This document shows positions 32,393 to 43,011 of a DNA stretch of 64,000 bases, piece after piece (the first letter of the stretch is position 1; each line of letters begins with the position of its first letter). The translations under genes and the position numbers were made by a program. The DNA is taken from positions 18,189,001 through 18,253,000 of the forward strand of contig JAWQUS010000016.1 in NCBI GenBank assembly GCA_036365455.1, in the 5' to 3' direction. Origin of the DNA: Macrosoma leucophasiata (lineage: Eukaryota > Arthropoda > Insecta > Lepidoptera > Hedylidae). Under the pieces are notes generated by a model, which did not search any database, had not been told where the DNA came from, and was given only the letters and a program-made list of their open reading frames with translations.

Positions 32393-32842
32393 TCTTAAAT
32401 AGTTTTAGCGTCAGACCAACCCACTCTGCAAATTTGTAATGCCAAGCAGTGAAAGGAGAACGTAGGTGTTCTCAAACTAACGAGGAGGTTTCCGTATGTC
32501 CGTCGGCGTATATGTCAGCGGGTATGAAGAAATCATACAAAGCTAAATAGCGATGCAGTTGAATTCGCAGTAAAAGGTTATGGTATTCGAGTAAATCCAA
32601 AGTCATAACCAACCCTTTCAGCGAAGTAATTGATCGCGAAATTCAATTTCTCTGAATGGTGTGCGTTGACTTTACCGAGAACCAACTCCGCTGAAGGGTG
32701 CTGCTCATTTAGTCGTGCTTGTCCGGGAACAAGAGAGCTGTTTTCGACTAGATTTGAAACCTCAAACCCTCCTTCCCCTAGCTACATCTATGACTCGAGT
32801 TACCGATGCACTCCAATATACGACGACAAATTATATCGGGAC
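32393..32842. other. Unassigned DNA
   Basis: An open plus-strand frame (32630-32944) has no known motif and runs into element F. Confidence 0.35.
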
Positions 32843-33059
32843 CACACCGTGGAAACTCCGCCAAAATTGCAAATGCTTCATTTGATCTCTATTACACAGA
32901 CATCAATCAGTGACGTGTATTCAAATGTGCACCTGTGTGCGTAGCACGTAGAAAATACCAAACGTCGCCACAAGAGGGGAGGAGGTTGGGTGAGGCGGAG
33001 AAATCGGGCGGGACGTCGAAATGTCCATCCTATTCGTAGTATTATTACATATTCTCTGT
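32843..33059 (-). mobile_element. Element F
   Basis: Read on the minus strand it runs CAGAGAATATGTAATAATAC to CCACGGTGTG. The flanks TCGGGAC and TCGGTAC are 7 bp direct repeats with one change. Two more copies (50265, 51447) sit inside SINEs, which confirms the ends. Unclassified. Confidence 0.75.
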
Positions 33060-33905
33060 CGGTACTATGGTGGGTAATACCTATATTGCAGCGAGTTAAA
33101 AGTCATATAAAGTTCATAAATGACTTTTAATTGATGAGCCAGTTGACCAGTGCAGACATTTTATCTTATAATTGTAATTCTTCGGGGGGTCTAATAATTT
33201 TATTTTTCCCAGCAATGGGACAGTTAAAGCTTTAAAATATACAATTTGATACTGGAATGGAGCATGCAATGCATGCATTTGACTGCCAGTTAAAGGAAAT
33301 ACTGGTATTGAGTACATTCTGGGTTCAAACCATGAGCCGCCTTTGGATTAATAATTCTATGGCTGTACGGTGATAACTTTTAAAAATATACACATTTGCT
33401 ACTGCAATGCATTTTCCTTGTTCCCACAAATGCTTGAACATAACAAGCATGCCAAGACATATTAACCTGAATTTAAATAATGCAAGCCAAGGCAAGTGAA
33501 TCACCAAGGTCATGGTTACTGGTTACAGTCACCTTCAGAGTCCCGATATGATGAATCATAGTGACTCATTGCCTGAATAACTGCCACCCTTTTCAGGAAA
33601 ATGTTCGTGTAGATTCGTAGAAGGCTTTTCAATTATTAGGACGATAAACATCGTGTCGCGGTTCAATAAACTGCGTTTGATACATGTAGGGTTGCAAGGT
33701 TTCTCATATCGATAATTATGTTCAAGTAACAAATTGTCGATAGAATCGATGACTGTCATTCGAAAAATAAAATGTATATCCTACTTATGCTACATTTGAT
33801 TCCTCTCTGTAGAGACAATAGGGTAGAAATTCATAATTTTTAATTTTTGATATTACCTACTGTCATTTTTAATTATGCATGCACTTTAAATAATTATTTG
33901 TTTTA
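33060..33905. other. Unassigned DNA
   Basis: No gene recognised. Contains scattered CAATGCAT words only. Confidence 0.35.
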
Positions 33906-34031
33906 TGTTGTAGAAGTGGTAACGCATCTGCATTTTTACCTCTGGTCTTTGTGTAGGTGTTAATAGGCTGCAGTCATCACTTAACATCAATGTGAACTGC
34001 ATGCTTGTTTGCTACTTTCATTACAAAAACA
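33906..34031 (+). mobile_element. SINE B 3' half
   Basis: GTGGTAACGCATCTGCATTT, ATAGGCTGCAGTCATCACTT and GAACTGCATGCTTGTTTGC, ending in an A-rich tail. Confidence 0.75.
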
Positions 34032-34069
34032 AATGTTGTAAAGTGTATATAGTTTAGTACTTACCTACT

Positions 34070-34665
34070 ATCAACATTTACACGAAACCAGAGATTTTAA
34101 TGTAGATGTGTTGCCACTCATGCAGCCTTAGATGGTATTTGCCTACGCTGGAAATTACAGGGTCGTACACCACTTGACTGGAACATGATAGTGCTGAACA
34201 CTACTATTAAGCGACAAGTAGGTAGATTAGAAAATGTAGTGTGTTACTGCGAAATAAACCAGTAACAGAACCAGTTTGCGGGCCTGCTCCAGGGGGGCCG
34301 CGGGACGTACGCGCCGCTGCGCGCTTTATTAGCAAAACTGACTCGCTCGCCGTTGTCTTGTGTGCGCGCATATGTTATTATAACATTTACATTCGTAATT
34401 ATTAGTCTACAAGTCAAACACAGTTTTATTTAAGAAGTTAAGACCCCCAGTTCATACCTGGTGCTTAGCAATCAAACAGTGGTCCTTCGAGCCGGATCAC
34501 TGTTTGATTGCTGAACGGCGAGCGAGTCAGTTTTGCTAATGAAGCGCGCAGCGGCGCGTACGTCCCGCGGCCCCCCTGGAGCAGGCCCGCAAACTGGTTC
34601 TGTTACTGGTTTATTTCGCAGTAACAAGTGCCTACGCTCTATTACAAAGATTAAATAAAATTGTA
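34070..34665 (-). mobile_element. Old SINE B split by a foldback
   Basis: 34085-34241 holds the 3' and middle parts (CGAAACCAGAGATTTTAATG, GATGTGTTGCCACTC, GGAACATGATAGTGCTGAAC); 34627-34645 continues with AGTGCCTACGCTC. The missing join is the target of the 385 bp foldback. Confidence 0.65.
34242..34626. mobile_element. 385 bp TG...CA foldback element
   Basis: Arms 34242-34354 and 34514-34626 are 113 bp inverted copies with one mismatch, starting TGTTACTGCGAAATAAACC and GC-rich inside. The flanks are AGTG on both sides (34238-34241, 34627-34630). The 159 bp spacer contains a 15 bp perfect hairpin (34467-34481 with 34498-34512). TG...CA ends with a 4 bp target fit Ginger-type DNA elements (TGTNR ends) or an LTR-derived unit; which one is open. 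Confidence 0.7.
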
Positions 34666-35156
34666 AAGAAATATATCGACTTTGATCTGAACTCGGTACT
34701 GGAACCTCGAGATACAATAACTCCGATCACTTTTATCTAACTTTTCCATTGCGGAAACTTACCTTCGTAGGTAATTATGTTATTGTCATGAGTTAAATAT
34801 TACATATCGATCAATGTTTTACTGCAATAACGCTGTTAACGTATCGATGTTGAAAAATATTAAGATAAAAATTTAACCGATTTGTTTTTCGATAGTAACG
34901 CTACAACCCTAGACATATTTTACCATAATTTTACCTAATTCACTGACCTTGAAAACGTTCGTCGATAATTTTATGTAATCTGCTGTAGACAGAATTCATA
35001 GACAATATTTCAACTTATTATAATAAGAAAGTTGCAAACAAGCAAGCAATCGATTAATTGCAAATTGATAGCCTCGATCCAGATGTATCGTCTCTCTTGG
35101 CTCATGCCTTACGTAGCTTTTATGTAAAAAATAAGAATGCCGTACATAGTCATTAG
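34666..35156. other. Unassigned non-coding DNA
   Basis: Nothing recognised. Confidence 0.4.
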
Positions 35157-35310
35157 ACCGATGATATGGCGCCGGGACGTGATGACCCTCCCGTCCACAT
35201 ATGGTGGAGGATTCCGAGGATTCTACCGCTAGTGCAGCCAGTCAACCGAACAATGGCGGGCAAACCATTCCGATAGGCGGCAATAAATTAAATACAATAA
35301 AGCGAGATGG
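35157..35310 (+). mobile_element. Family M LINE-like fragment
   Basis: GTGCAGCCAGTCAACCGAAC, AATGGCGGGC and AAATTAAATACAATAA line up with 25035-25150. Short open frame only. Confidence 0.45.
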
Positions 35311-35504
35311 GGTTAAGTGGTTTTGTTTTTTTTTTCTTTTTGGGGAAGCTACTCACACACAACACAGTTTGGTAAATAAAGAAGTAAAAAAAATTCAATT
35401 TCAATTTTGGTTATATGCCTGGAGACGTCAATAGGCTCGCTACGTATACCGATATTTATGAATATACTTATCCCTCAAGAAAAATAATTGGCCGGTTTTG
35501 ACTT

Positions 35505-35692
35505 CATAGAGCATTATCTCTGTTGCACACTGCCTACACAAGCACTGATAGTCCGATATAATTAAAAAAACATCGAAATGGTCGACAAACGTCACATAGG
35601 TTATGTTGTGAAAGAGATAACGCTCTACAGTGCCGAAATTATCCGATGTCTCTTTCCTAAGGTCGATGTGCAATATACCTCGTTGCTTACTG
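35505..35692. mobile_element. MITE D
   Basis: AGAGCATTATCTCTGTTGCA, GGTCGACAAACGTCACATAG, GTGAAAGAGATAACGCTCTA and an end CGTTGCTTACTG. Confidence 0.7.
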
Positions 35693-35764
35693 TGCCGAAA
35701 TCGTGAATGGAAACATTTACTGCTTCCTACTAGGTACAATACAGGTATTAAGTTATTTTCAAAA

Positions 35765-36045
35765 TTACAATAGCATGCAAGGCATGCTCCGATGGTTCGG
35801 GCATATAGAAAGAATGTCGAATGAGCGAATGACTAAACAGATGGCCCAGGAAGACCAAGACTGACCTACCATGACCAAATAGGTCGAGTTCTGTCTTGTG
35901 GTGAGGTCAAAGGTCGGTCGGTCGTCGGAATTGGCGTGCATGCATGAAGAGAATGATGAAGGTAGATGAGGCACGATGTCAGGACCGGGATATCTGGCGC
36001 TCTACACTCTCTGCCTAACCCGTTAGGGACCTGGCGTGAAGATAC
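35765..36045 (+). mobile_element. LINE R 3' end with RT C-terminus relic
   Basis: The plus strand reads MLRWFGHIERM then SNERMTKQM near 35784-35840, the GHVERM motif close to the end of many non-LTR reverse transcriptases, and further on CQDRDIWRSTLSA before the stop and GTTAGGGACCTGGCGTGAAG. Frameshifts and a stop break it. Reverse-strand frames here are shadows. Confidence 0.75.
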
Positions 36046-36624
36046 AAATACAATAGCAAATATTATTTGTTTCACATACTCTGACTTCTAATACGTGAAT
36101 CGTTGATTATCTAGTATCTATTAACTCAAAAACAGAGAGTTCGACTTAGTTCTTTGTTATTCTTTCGCACAACGAAGATCTAAAACATAATTTATCATCA
36201 CAATTTTAGATGGAATTGGCTTCGACATCAATAGAGCTTCACAGCTCAGCTGCCGCGGCAGTTAGTTGGGGTGTCACCGTGACAATTTACTCCTGGGGCC
36301 ACGAGATATACTTTTGAAACCCAAAGATGCGTAAAACACCTGGCCAGTCGGTGCAGATGGAGCTACTCTCTTCGACGAGTAGAGTGGTGTAAAAAGAGAG
36401 GCAATGGTAAAATATCAAAGAGCCAAGTTCAGCAGTGCACTCACCGTTGTAGAGACGGTAAAAAACTCAATATCTCTGCATGGGATCAGATTTTCTATCA
36501 GTGATTCCCAGTATTTAGCTCCTGTAAGTAATTGCTCCTGCTTACAGATGAGAGCAGTACTCCACGTGTGACCCCACTTGATCCTAATGAAGCTGTAGTA
36601 ATTGTAACCTAACCTAACCTGCCT
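36046..36624. other. Unassigned DNA
   Basis: A GC-moderate stretch 36190-36600 without a recognised family; it ends with three CCTAA units (36605-36620), too few to be a telomeric block. Confidence 0.35.
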
Positions 36625-36859
36625 GGTAAGTAATACTGCAGCCTATAAACATCTACACGAGACTAGAGATTCCAATGCAGATGCGTTGGCGTTCCTGAGG
36701 TCTAAGTTATTATACCTCTGTGTCGGAAATTGCAGCGCCGTACATTACCACCTGACCGGAACACAATAGTGCTGAACACTACCATTTAGCGGCAAGTAGA
36801 TTAGGTAACTTGGTGGTGCATACGCCCGCGAGCTCCGACACTGGAGCTCTACCACCAGT
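36625..36859 (-). mobile_element. SINE B, older type with intact 5' end
   Basis: Minus strand: ACTGGTGGTAGAGCTCCAGT, TTGCCGCTAAATGGTAGTG, then an older 3' half with GGAATCTCTAGTCTCGTGTA and GCAGTATTACTTACCAGG. Confidence 0.75.
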
Positions 36860-37296
36860 AAAAAATTAAATATGTTTTAATGTTAAACCTATTGCGCCTG
36901 GTGAATGGAATGTGAACCTGAAAACTAAATATGTTTTTTTTTAATCGCTTGTTTCGTGAATATCCCCTTACAAGAAAGGTTTCACGCTTTTTGACAGCCA
37001 ATCAATTCTCGTTTGTCACCACTGCGGCGACGGCCATTTTAATATCGCTGAGGTATCGACTTTGCGACAAAATGTATTTATGAAAAGATGTTTATTATGT
37101 AAAAGATATTGACTGAGGGTAGATTATGATATTAACGATTATTATGAAGATTTTTTGAACAAATCGTCCTAATTTAATAAAGTCTCGGTAGACACGATCG
37201 GTATTTAAAAAAAATTAACATTAGATTTATTATATTTATTTCCAAATATGTTCAAAATGATAAAAAGTAATTACAGTATTATATCAAAGAGAATAA
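36860..37296. other. Unassigned non-coding DNA
   Basis: Nothing recognised. Confidence 0.4.
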
Positions 37297-37498
37297 AAAG
37301 CGGCTAAGTGCAGGTCGGATTTGTGTTCAAAGGGAACCGTGAAATTAATGGTGCCTATTGCTCAAATACCGCAGACTTCATAGTCTTCTTACAGATTACC
37401 GTTTTCCTGTAATTAATACAACAGTACAGACAGACGCACGAGTAATCTTTTATGGGTTTTTGCATTTTTTTCCTTTTGAAGTAAGGAACCCTAAAAAC
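37297..37498 (+). mobile_element. Family K fragment
   Basis: GCGGCTAAGTGCAGGTCGGA near the start and CAGACAGACGCACGAGTAAT with AAGGAACCCTAAAAA at the end, with most of the interior deleted. Confidence 0.55.
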
Positions 37499-37585
37499 CA
37501 CTACATTTTAAGAGACCGCAATAAAGATCTATCAAGTTGGTATTGTTCTGAGATTCACAAATCATAAATAGTTTGTACAGCTAGC

Positions 37586-37762
37586 GTAACTACCATGACC
37601 CCTGTAATTTCCGGCACAGAGGCATAACACCTTAGGCCTTAGGAGTGGTAACGCATCTGTATTTTTACCTCTGGTCATTGTGTGGGTGTCTATAGGCTGC
37701 AGTCATCACTTAACATCAATGTGAACTGTATGCTTGTTTGCCACTTTTAAAACATAAAAAAA
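37586..37762 (+). mobile_element. SINE B subfamily I, 5'-truncated
   Basis: CCCTGTAATTTCCGGCACAG, GGAGTGGTAACGCATCTGTA, ATAGGCTGCAGTCATCACTT and TTAAAACATAAAAAAAAA. Confidence 0.8.
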
Positions 37763-38267
37763 AAACCTTTTATTGTAAACTTACACCATACATACATTCT
37801 TTAGACTGTGTCTATATTGAGCCGCTATTAGCCTTATCACGTTTCTTCATACGCATAAACATAAAGACGAATGAAACAAAAAGTTAGCAGTGCCTAAACT
37901 AAATCGCAGTTAGACGTACTAGAACTTGTTTTCATAATACCTCGATGGAAAATAACACGATATAGAATGATAATTATTGTAAACACTAAAAGGCATTGAA
38001 TATTAAAAACAAACGAGTTTTTTTAACATTAAATAATGCAATATTAGTAAAAGTCTTATTATTCTTCGCCCAAGGCCTCCGGGAATCAATTTTATTGTGT
38101 TGGAAAATTTCCGATGGGGAAAATCCCAATGGTACAACAAGATTCATCAGACAATCATTCGCAAGATGGCATGTTCCTATTGGAAAGAAAGGGAAGAAGT
38201 TAAATTGTAAATAAATAGTTTCATTTCAAACTATAGAAAAGGCCATTTTTAGTAAAACAAAATATGT
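37763..38267. other. Unassigned DNA
   Basis: The open frame 37996-38214 has no known motif. Confidence 0.35.
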
Positions 38268-38905
38268 CATAAAGTGTCAATCAAGCATACAGTTTACATT
38301 GATAAGTAATACTGTTGTAGCCTATAAACATACAATACATTAAAATATGAATTACAAAGTTATAAAAGAATTGAATACTATTCATCGAAATTTATTTTAA
38401 ATAGAGAGGTTAATTTTTAAAATCTACCTGTCCGATTACGATAAAACTTAGTATAATTATACTTAAAAGCGTTTGGCGCACAACACTGGGTACTTTTTAT
38501 CCCGGAAAAATGTCTGTTTGTCTGTGTGTTTGTACACGCTAATTTCAGAAACGCATTATCCGATTTGCGGTTTTTACTGATATATTGTGGTAAGTTTTAC
38601 TATACATTTAGTGTTTGTTTCGTGCCAATCGGTTTAGAAATAAAAAAGTTACGTCAATTTCAAAGAATCATATCGAATGTTTTTAACCTATTCTGTATTT
38701 ATCTCCTATCTTTTTTAGGGTTCCGTACCTAAAAGATTTTACCTTTACGGACCCTATTGCTAATCCTCCGCTGTCTGTGTGTCTGTCCGTCCGTCTGTCT
38801 GTCTGTCACCAGGCTGTATGTCATAAACAGTGATAGCTAGAAAGCTTAAATTTGCACAAATTATGTATTTCTGTTACCGCTATAACGACAAAATTAAATA
38901 CTAAA
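38268..38905 (-). mobile_element. SINE B scrap and family K-related repeat
   Basis: 38268-38335 is an old SINE B end (CAAGCATACAGTTTACATTG). 38400-38905 is the reverse of 52150-52660: GGTACTTTTTATCCCGG, ACGCTAATTTCAGAAA, CGTGCCAATCGGTTTAGAAA, GGGTTCCGTACCTAAAAGAT and a CTGTCTGTC run. The two loci together define a repeat of about 500 bp. Confidence 0.65.
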
Positions 38906-38959
38906 AATAAAAAAGTAAAAATATGTAACAATTGTGACATATTCTTTCCTTATGACACA

Positions 38960-39035
38960 CAACATTGTTAAGAGCATCTTCGGGAAAGGCTTTGTCCAGC
39001 GGAGACGGATAGACGTCTTTCGGATGGAATTATGA
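38960..39035 (+). mobile_element. LINE 3' end
   Basis: CGGGAAAGGCTTTGTCCAGC, GACGTCTTTCGGATGGA and a TGATGAT start fit RTE-type LINE ends, whose last bases are short tandem repeats. Confidence 0.6.
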
Positions 39036-39410
39036 TGATAGTGATGGTGGTGGTGGTAGTTGCTGTGGCGTTGGTGGCTTTGGTTTATTTGGTGTCTTTG
39101 GTGTCGTTGGTGTCGTTGGTGTCGTTGGTGTCGTTGGTGTTGTTGGTGGTGTTGGTGGCGTTGGTGGTGGTGGTGGTGGTGGTGGTGGTTTTTAGTGGCG
39201 ATGGAGGCATTAATGGCGTTGGTGACGTTGGTGGTGTTGTTGGTAGTTTTGAAAGCGTTGGTGGCGTTGGTGTCATTGGTGGCATTGGAGGCGTAGGTGT
39301 TTGGTGATGTTGGTGTTGGTGGTGGCGTTGATGGCGTTGGTGGCGTTTGATGGTAGCGGTGGTAGAGGTGGTAGTGGTGACAGTGGTGGTGGTGGTGGTT
39401 TTTCACTTCT
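39036..39410. repeat. GGT-rich minisatellite, about 375 bp
   Basis: Starts as GATGATAGTGATGGTGGTGG and turns into 9 bp units such as GTTGGTGTC and runs of TGG. Long frames on both strands (poly-His/Asn/Thr on minus, poly-Val/Trp on plus) come from the repeat. It directly continues the LINE's tandem tail. Confidence 0.9.
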
Positions 39411-40611
39411 GCCGGCTCTTACGGGGTGAAACTTTTTAATAATTGTCTATTTAAAAATATAGTGCATAGAAGTTTAAAATGGTATTTTCGAAAATACGGT
39501 TCAGCATGTACACGACTGCGCGTTTAAACACATAATTAGCTAATTTTCGCACACAGGCCGCTAGGAAGCAGCCTTTGTGCTTTTATCTCCGATGGCCATA
39601 CGTCTAAAATCGTGTACAGAGAAGCATTACTGTAAATTATATTTTTTTAGCTACCCAGAAGTGTTTATGATCCAAAATTAACCAAAATGTATATCCAAAA
39701 GCGCTGTCACTATTCCACGCGAACAAAGCAGGCACAGCTAGTTGAAAATATATCACTTTTTCAAGAATTATATATTGAATTATATATTCTGCAAATAAAG
39801 TCTTGGTCCAACAAAATTTCGTTAAAAGATTCAGTAAGAACAGCATAATTATAGTTTTTAAGATTTTTCACTCTCCTATTTGAAAAGTGGTTGGGAGGGG
39901 AAAGGGGGCTGACTTCGGAACTGTCTATCTTTAGAAACTGTTTTTAGAGACCTGAACGTTCCAAAGACCCACAGTCATCCCATGTGTAAGGCTCTGATGA
40001 AAAAATATACTAATTTGAATTCTTAGTACGAAGACTTGTCATATTTCGTAATTTATAATCATAAAGCGGATCAATAGGCGCGTCTACACAAAGCGGGGCA
40101 GCTAGCTCTGTGTAGACGCACCCGACACTGGATGGCTCCGGAGATCGGTCGCGCTGGCTAACCGAGGCACGTCCACGCAGAGCGCGGCAAATGAGCACGG
40201 CAAATTCCTCGCGAGGCTGCTCGCTCTGTGTGAACCCGGCTACTGAATACTTACCCATCGAGTTCCAAGTATGTAGTCCTAATAGTTTCCGAGTAAAGTG
40301 GCTGGGATACATGGACAGACGGACAGACATAACAATCTATAAGACTTCTTTTTATTGTAATTTGACTCAAGTCCCTAATAATCGATATGAGAGCAGCTCC
40401 TACGTGAACCAACCAGTTAATGCATACGGATTTAGAGCTAACTTTGTGTCAAAGGAACTTCGCTTTAACTGGGGAAATCTTTTTTAAAATGCAAGAGGGA
40501 AGGCATCGTTTGTCGATAACTACGGGATCACGATGGATCACAAAATGTGTTCATGTAGAAGTTGATTTATACATCTCAAAGTTACAAACTGTTTGAAACG
40601 GTAGCAGAGAA
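39411..40611. other. Unassigned DNA with a small palindromic segment
   Basis: 40080-40119 folds with 11 bp arms (GCGTCTACACA and TGTGTAGACGC) and lies in a GC-richer stretch to 40250 with repeated GCTCTGTGT words. Possibly a MITE. No gene recognised. Confidence 0.35.
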
Positions 40612-40802
40612 TCCCTACTAATGTTATAAATGTGAAAATAACTCTGTCTGTCTGTCTGTCAGACAGACTTGTTACCTTTTCACGTCCAAACGACTGAACC
40701 GATTTTAATGAAATTTGGTACAGAGATAGAGCTGACTTTCAGAAAGAACATAGGTTTTTATAAAACGACATCCACGTGGGCGAAACCGCGGGGAACAGCT
40801 AG
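40612..40802 (+). mobile_element. Family J element, Helitron-like ends
   Basis: It starts TCCCTACTAATGTTATAAAT after A and ends GCGGGGAACAGCTAG before T. Inside are a CTGTCTGTCTGTC/AGACAGAC hairpin and a CTGAACCGATTTTAATGAAA block common in lepidopteran short repeats. 191 bp, no coding. The end rule fits a non-autonomous Helitron. Confidence 0.6.
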
Positions 40803-40847
40803 TATGTAATAATACTACGTATAGAATAGGGTTGTTGAGGAAGTGAT

Positions 40848-40965
40848 TATGAGGAAGAGGAGGAGGAAGAGGAATTGTGACGCGCAAATTTAGAGGATGC
40901 GGATGAGGAAGAGGATTTTTTAATGAGGAAGAGGATGCGGATGAGGAAGCGGCAGAGGAAGAACG
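40848..40965. repeat. (GAGGAA)-rich purine tract
   Basis: AGGAAGAGGAGGAGGAAGAG and similar units on the plus strand for about 120 bp. Confidence 0.85.
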
Positions 40966-41269
40966 TGCGTAACTTCACGCCTGTAATCCCCGAAGGGGTA
41001 GGCAGAGGTAAATGCATGCATTCAAGCATACATGCAAACTCCCACGCCGGTTACATTTTCTCCCATGTAACAGGTGGCGAACCTGTTGCCATCTCTGGGC
41101 ACATTGCCAAACTCCGAGGTACCTACTGGGAAACTTCCACAAAATGGAAAAATCCCAATAGCACCAGAGATTAACCGTTATCTCTGATAGTCCCCGACCC
41201 GGGAATCGAACCCAGGACCCCCAACGTAGTAGTAGTGGCCTGCTATAACTATGCTACTGAGGCAGTTAA
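40966..41269 (-). mobile_element. SINE G, full length
   Basis: Minus strand: ACTGCCTCAGTAGC, B box GGGTTCGATTCCCGGGTCGG, GGTTAATCTCTGGTGC, ACCTCGGAGTTTGGCAATGT, TGTTACATGGGAG and the end CCTCTGCCTACCCCTTCGGG then CAGGCGTGAAG. Length about 300 bp. Confidence 0.8.
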
Positions 41270-41275
41270 TGATAT

Positions 41276-42053
41276 AATAATGAACCGTTGAAACGTCCCA
41301 CTGCTGGGCACGAGTCTCTCCCCTTCTTGAGGGAAGGTCTGGAGCTTACTCTACCACGCTGCTTCAATGCGGGTTGGTGGAGATAACGGTTCGTGGCCAA
41401 CCCGCTGTCGGATGTTTTCAAACCGCCCATACATATGGCCTGGGACAAGGTTTAACGACTGCTATTTATCTATAGCAACCGGGACCGTCGGCTTAACCCT
41501 TTATTCCCATCGCTCCCCTCTGAGACCGGCCACCCCGGTGGTTGTTAGTTTCATTTGCTCCCTTCATAGTTATACTGCAATGGTTTATTCGCATTTCGTA
41601 TCGGACGTTAGGTAAGTACCAATAGTCGAAAATTGACTTAGGTGACAATTTTTCAATTTGTCAATTATTTCGTCATTAGTGTCGTTTTCATGGTTCTTGT
41701 GGGTGTTGAATTCGATAGTGGTGTCAAAATATGGATCGAAGATGGTGGCAATTTTCGACTATTGGTACCTAACGTCCGATGTAAAATGCGAATAAACCAT
41801 TGCAGTATAACTATGAAGGGGGGAAATCAGGGGGGGTGGCCGTTGGCACTAATAGTGCCAACGGCCACCCCGGTGCCGGTCTCAGAGCAGGCCGTTGAGA
41901 ATAAACGGTCTTGACGTGCTCTTCGAAGCACGGAAACGCGCATTTTAATTTGCCACTTGTGGTCACCCGTCACATACCCGACCGCAACCATATCTCTCAA
42001 TCGAGTAGATCGCTTGCGTTCTACAGCAGCCGCGAGGTTTTGCGCGCTTCAGA
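41276..42053 (-). mobile_element. SINE N split by a foldback
   Basis: The 3' tail (41276-41497) and the 5S-like head (41910-42053; minus strand reads GTGACGGGTGACC, versus GATGGGTGACC in the other copy) belong to one minus-strand copy interrupted by 412 bp. The head is more diverged than at 24.8 kb. Confidence 0.75.
41498..41909. mobile_element. 412 bp foldback element
   Basis: The outer ends (TTTATTCCCATCGCTCCC / CTCAGAGCAGGCCGTTGAGA) are imperfect and the inner arms (41563-41636 and 41750-41822) near-perfect inverted copies, sharing GGTTTATTCGCATTT and GGACGTTAGGTA. A 17 bp perfect hairpin lies at 41834-41870. The flanks CTTAAC and CTTGAC are a likely target duplication. No coding. Confidence 0.7.
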
Positions 42054-42090
42054 AATATGAAAAGAGGATGATACGAAATTATAAATACTA

Positions 42091-42999
42091 GCGGATCCAA
42101 CCCCCAAAATCCGCTGAACTGTCTCTATGTTCATAACTACATACGTACATACATACAAAACAAAATAATTAAAAGAGCATTTTCCAGTGGACCAAACTAT
42201 GAATCTAAACCATTCTAAAAACACACACAATAATGAATCATCATAATCGGTCCAGCAGTTACGGACGAGTTCAGTAACATACTCGTATCTCTCTCGATCG
42301 TATCTACACAACACCTGCACACAAAAAAAGATGAGTGAATGATACAATTTAATTTAGAAATTGAAATGAAAATAGGAATGCAGTCTTTATTTCTTTGTTA
42401 CTTAGGTACTTAAGTCGAATATTTTTATTAAAAATAAAAGAATTGAATACTATTAATCAAAATTAATTATAGGGAGGTTAATTTTTATAAAAAATAATTT
42501 GAAAGCTGTTTTCCCTGACAACCGGTTTCTTAGCTCATCGTATTAAATATACCAATCCAGCATTGCTAAAAAGTCGTTCACTGGGACAATTGATGGAAGA
42601 GAAGATAGGTATTGCCATAGATATAGTTCCGTAGAGCCCCGAATATTTCGAACTTTTTAGTTGCTTACGCGTATAAACATAATATTGTATTAATGTATGT
42701 CAATAAAATTAAAACAAACTAGCAAGGAACAGCGCCAGTGGCGGGAGGAGAGGTCTTGCTCGCTTGTTCGGCCCGGCATCGCGCTGCGGCGGTTGAGGTT
42801 TTCACTCTCTTTTTTGTGACATTAGCTGTTTTTCGTGTCGCTGGAAATGGCATTATTTGTTGGAGGGTACCCTATACCCCATCTTGCCCTCGCATGCCTT
42901 GCAAACTTTAATAAATTATTAAACAAAAAGCGCTATTCACATGGTAATAAGTAACTACTTGCCTGTTTTCGTGAATCTTTACACATATGAAAAAAAAAA
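42091..42999. other. J-like repeat and unassigned DNA
   Basis: 42091-42310 starts ACTAGCGGATCCAACCCCC (reverse CTAG end) and contains GGTCCAGCAGTTACGGACG, as in J-type repeats on the minus strand. 42720-42830 is GC-rich (GCGCTGCGGCGGTTGAGG) without a recognised function. Confidence 0.35.
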
Positions 43000-43011
43000 C
43001 ACAGTATCTGT

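Noticed and set aside
34242..34626. Solo LTR as a firm call
   Set aside because: TG...CA ends and a 4 bp target fit, but 113 bp inverted arms are foreign to LTRs, so only a foldback element is called.
36605..36620. Interstitial telomeric (CCTAA)n repeat
   Set aside because: Only three units; expected by chance in AT-rich DNA and not flanked by telomeric retroelements.
38894..39406. 170-residue His/Asn/Thr-rich open frame (minus) and Val/Trp-rich frames (plus)
   Set aside because: They are read-through of the GGT minisatellite. Composition is purely repeat-driven on both strands.
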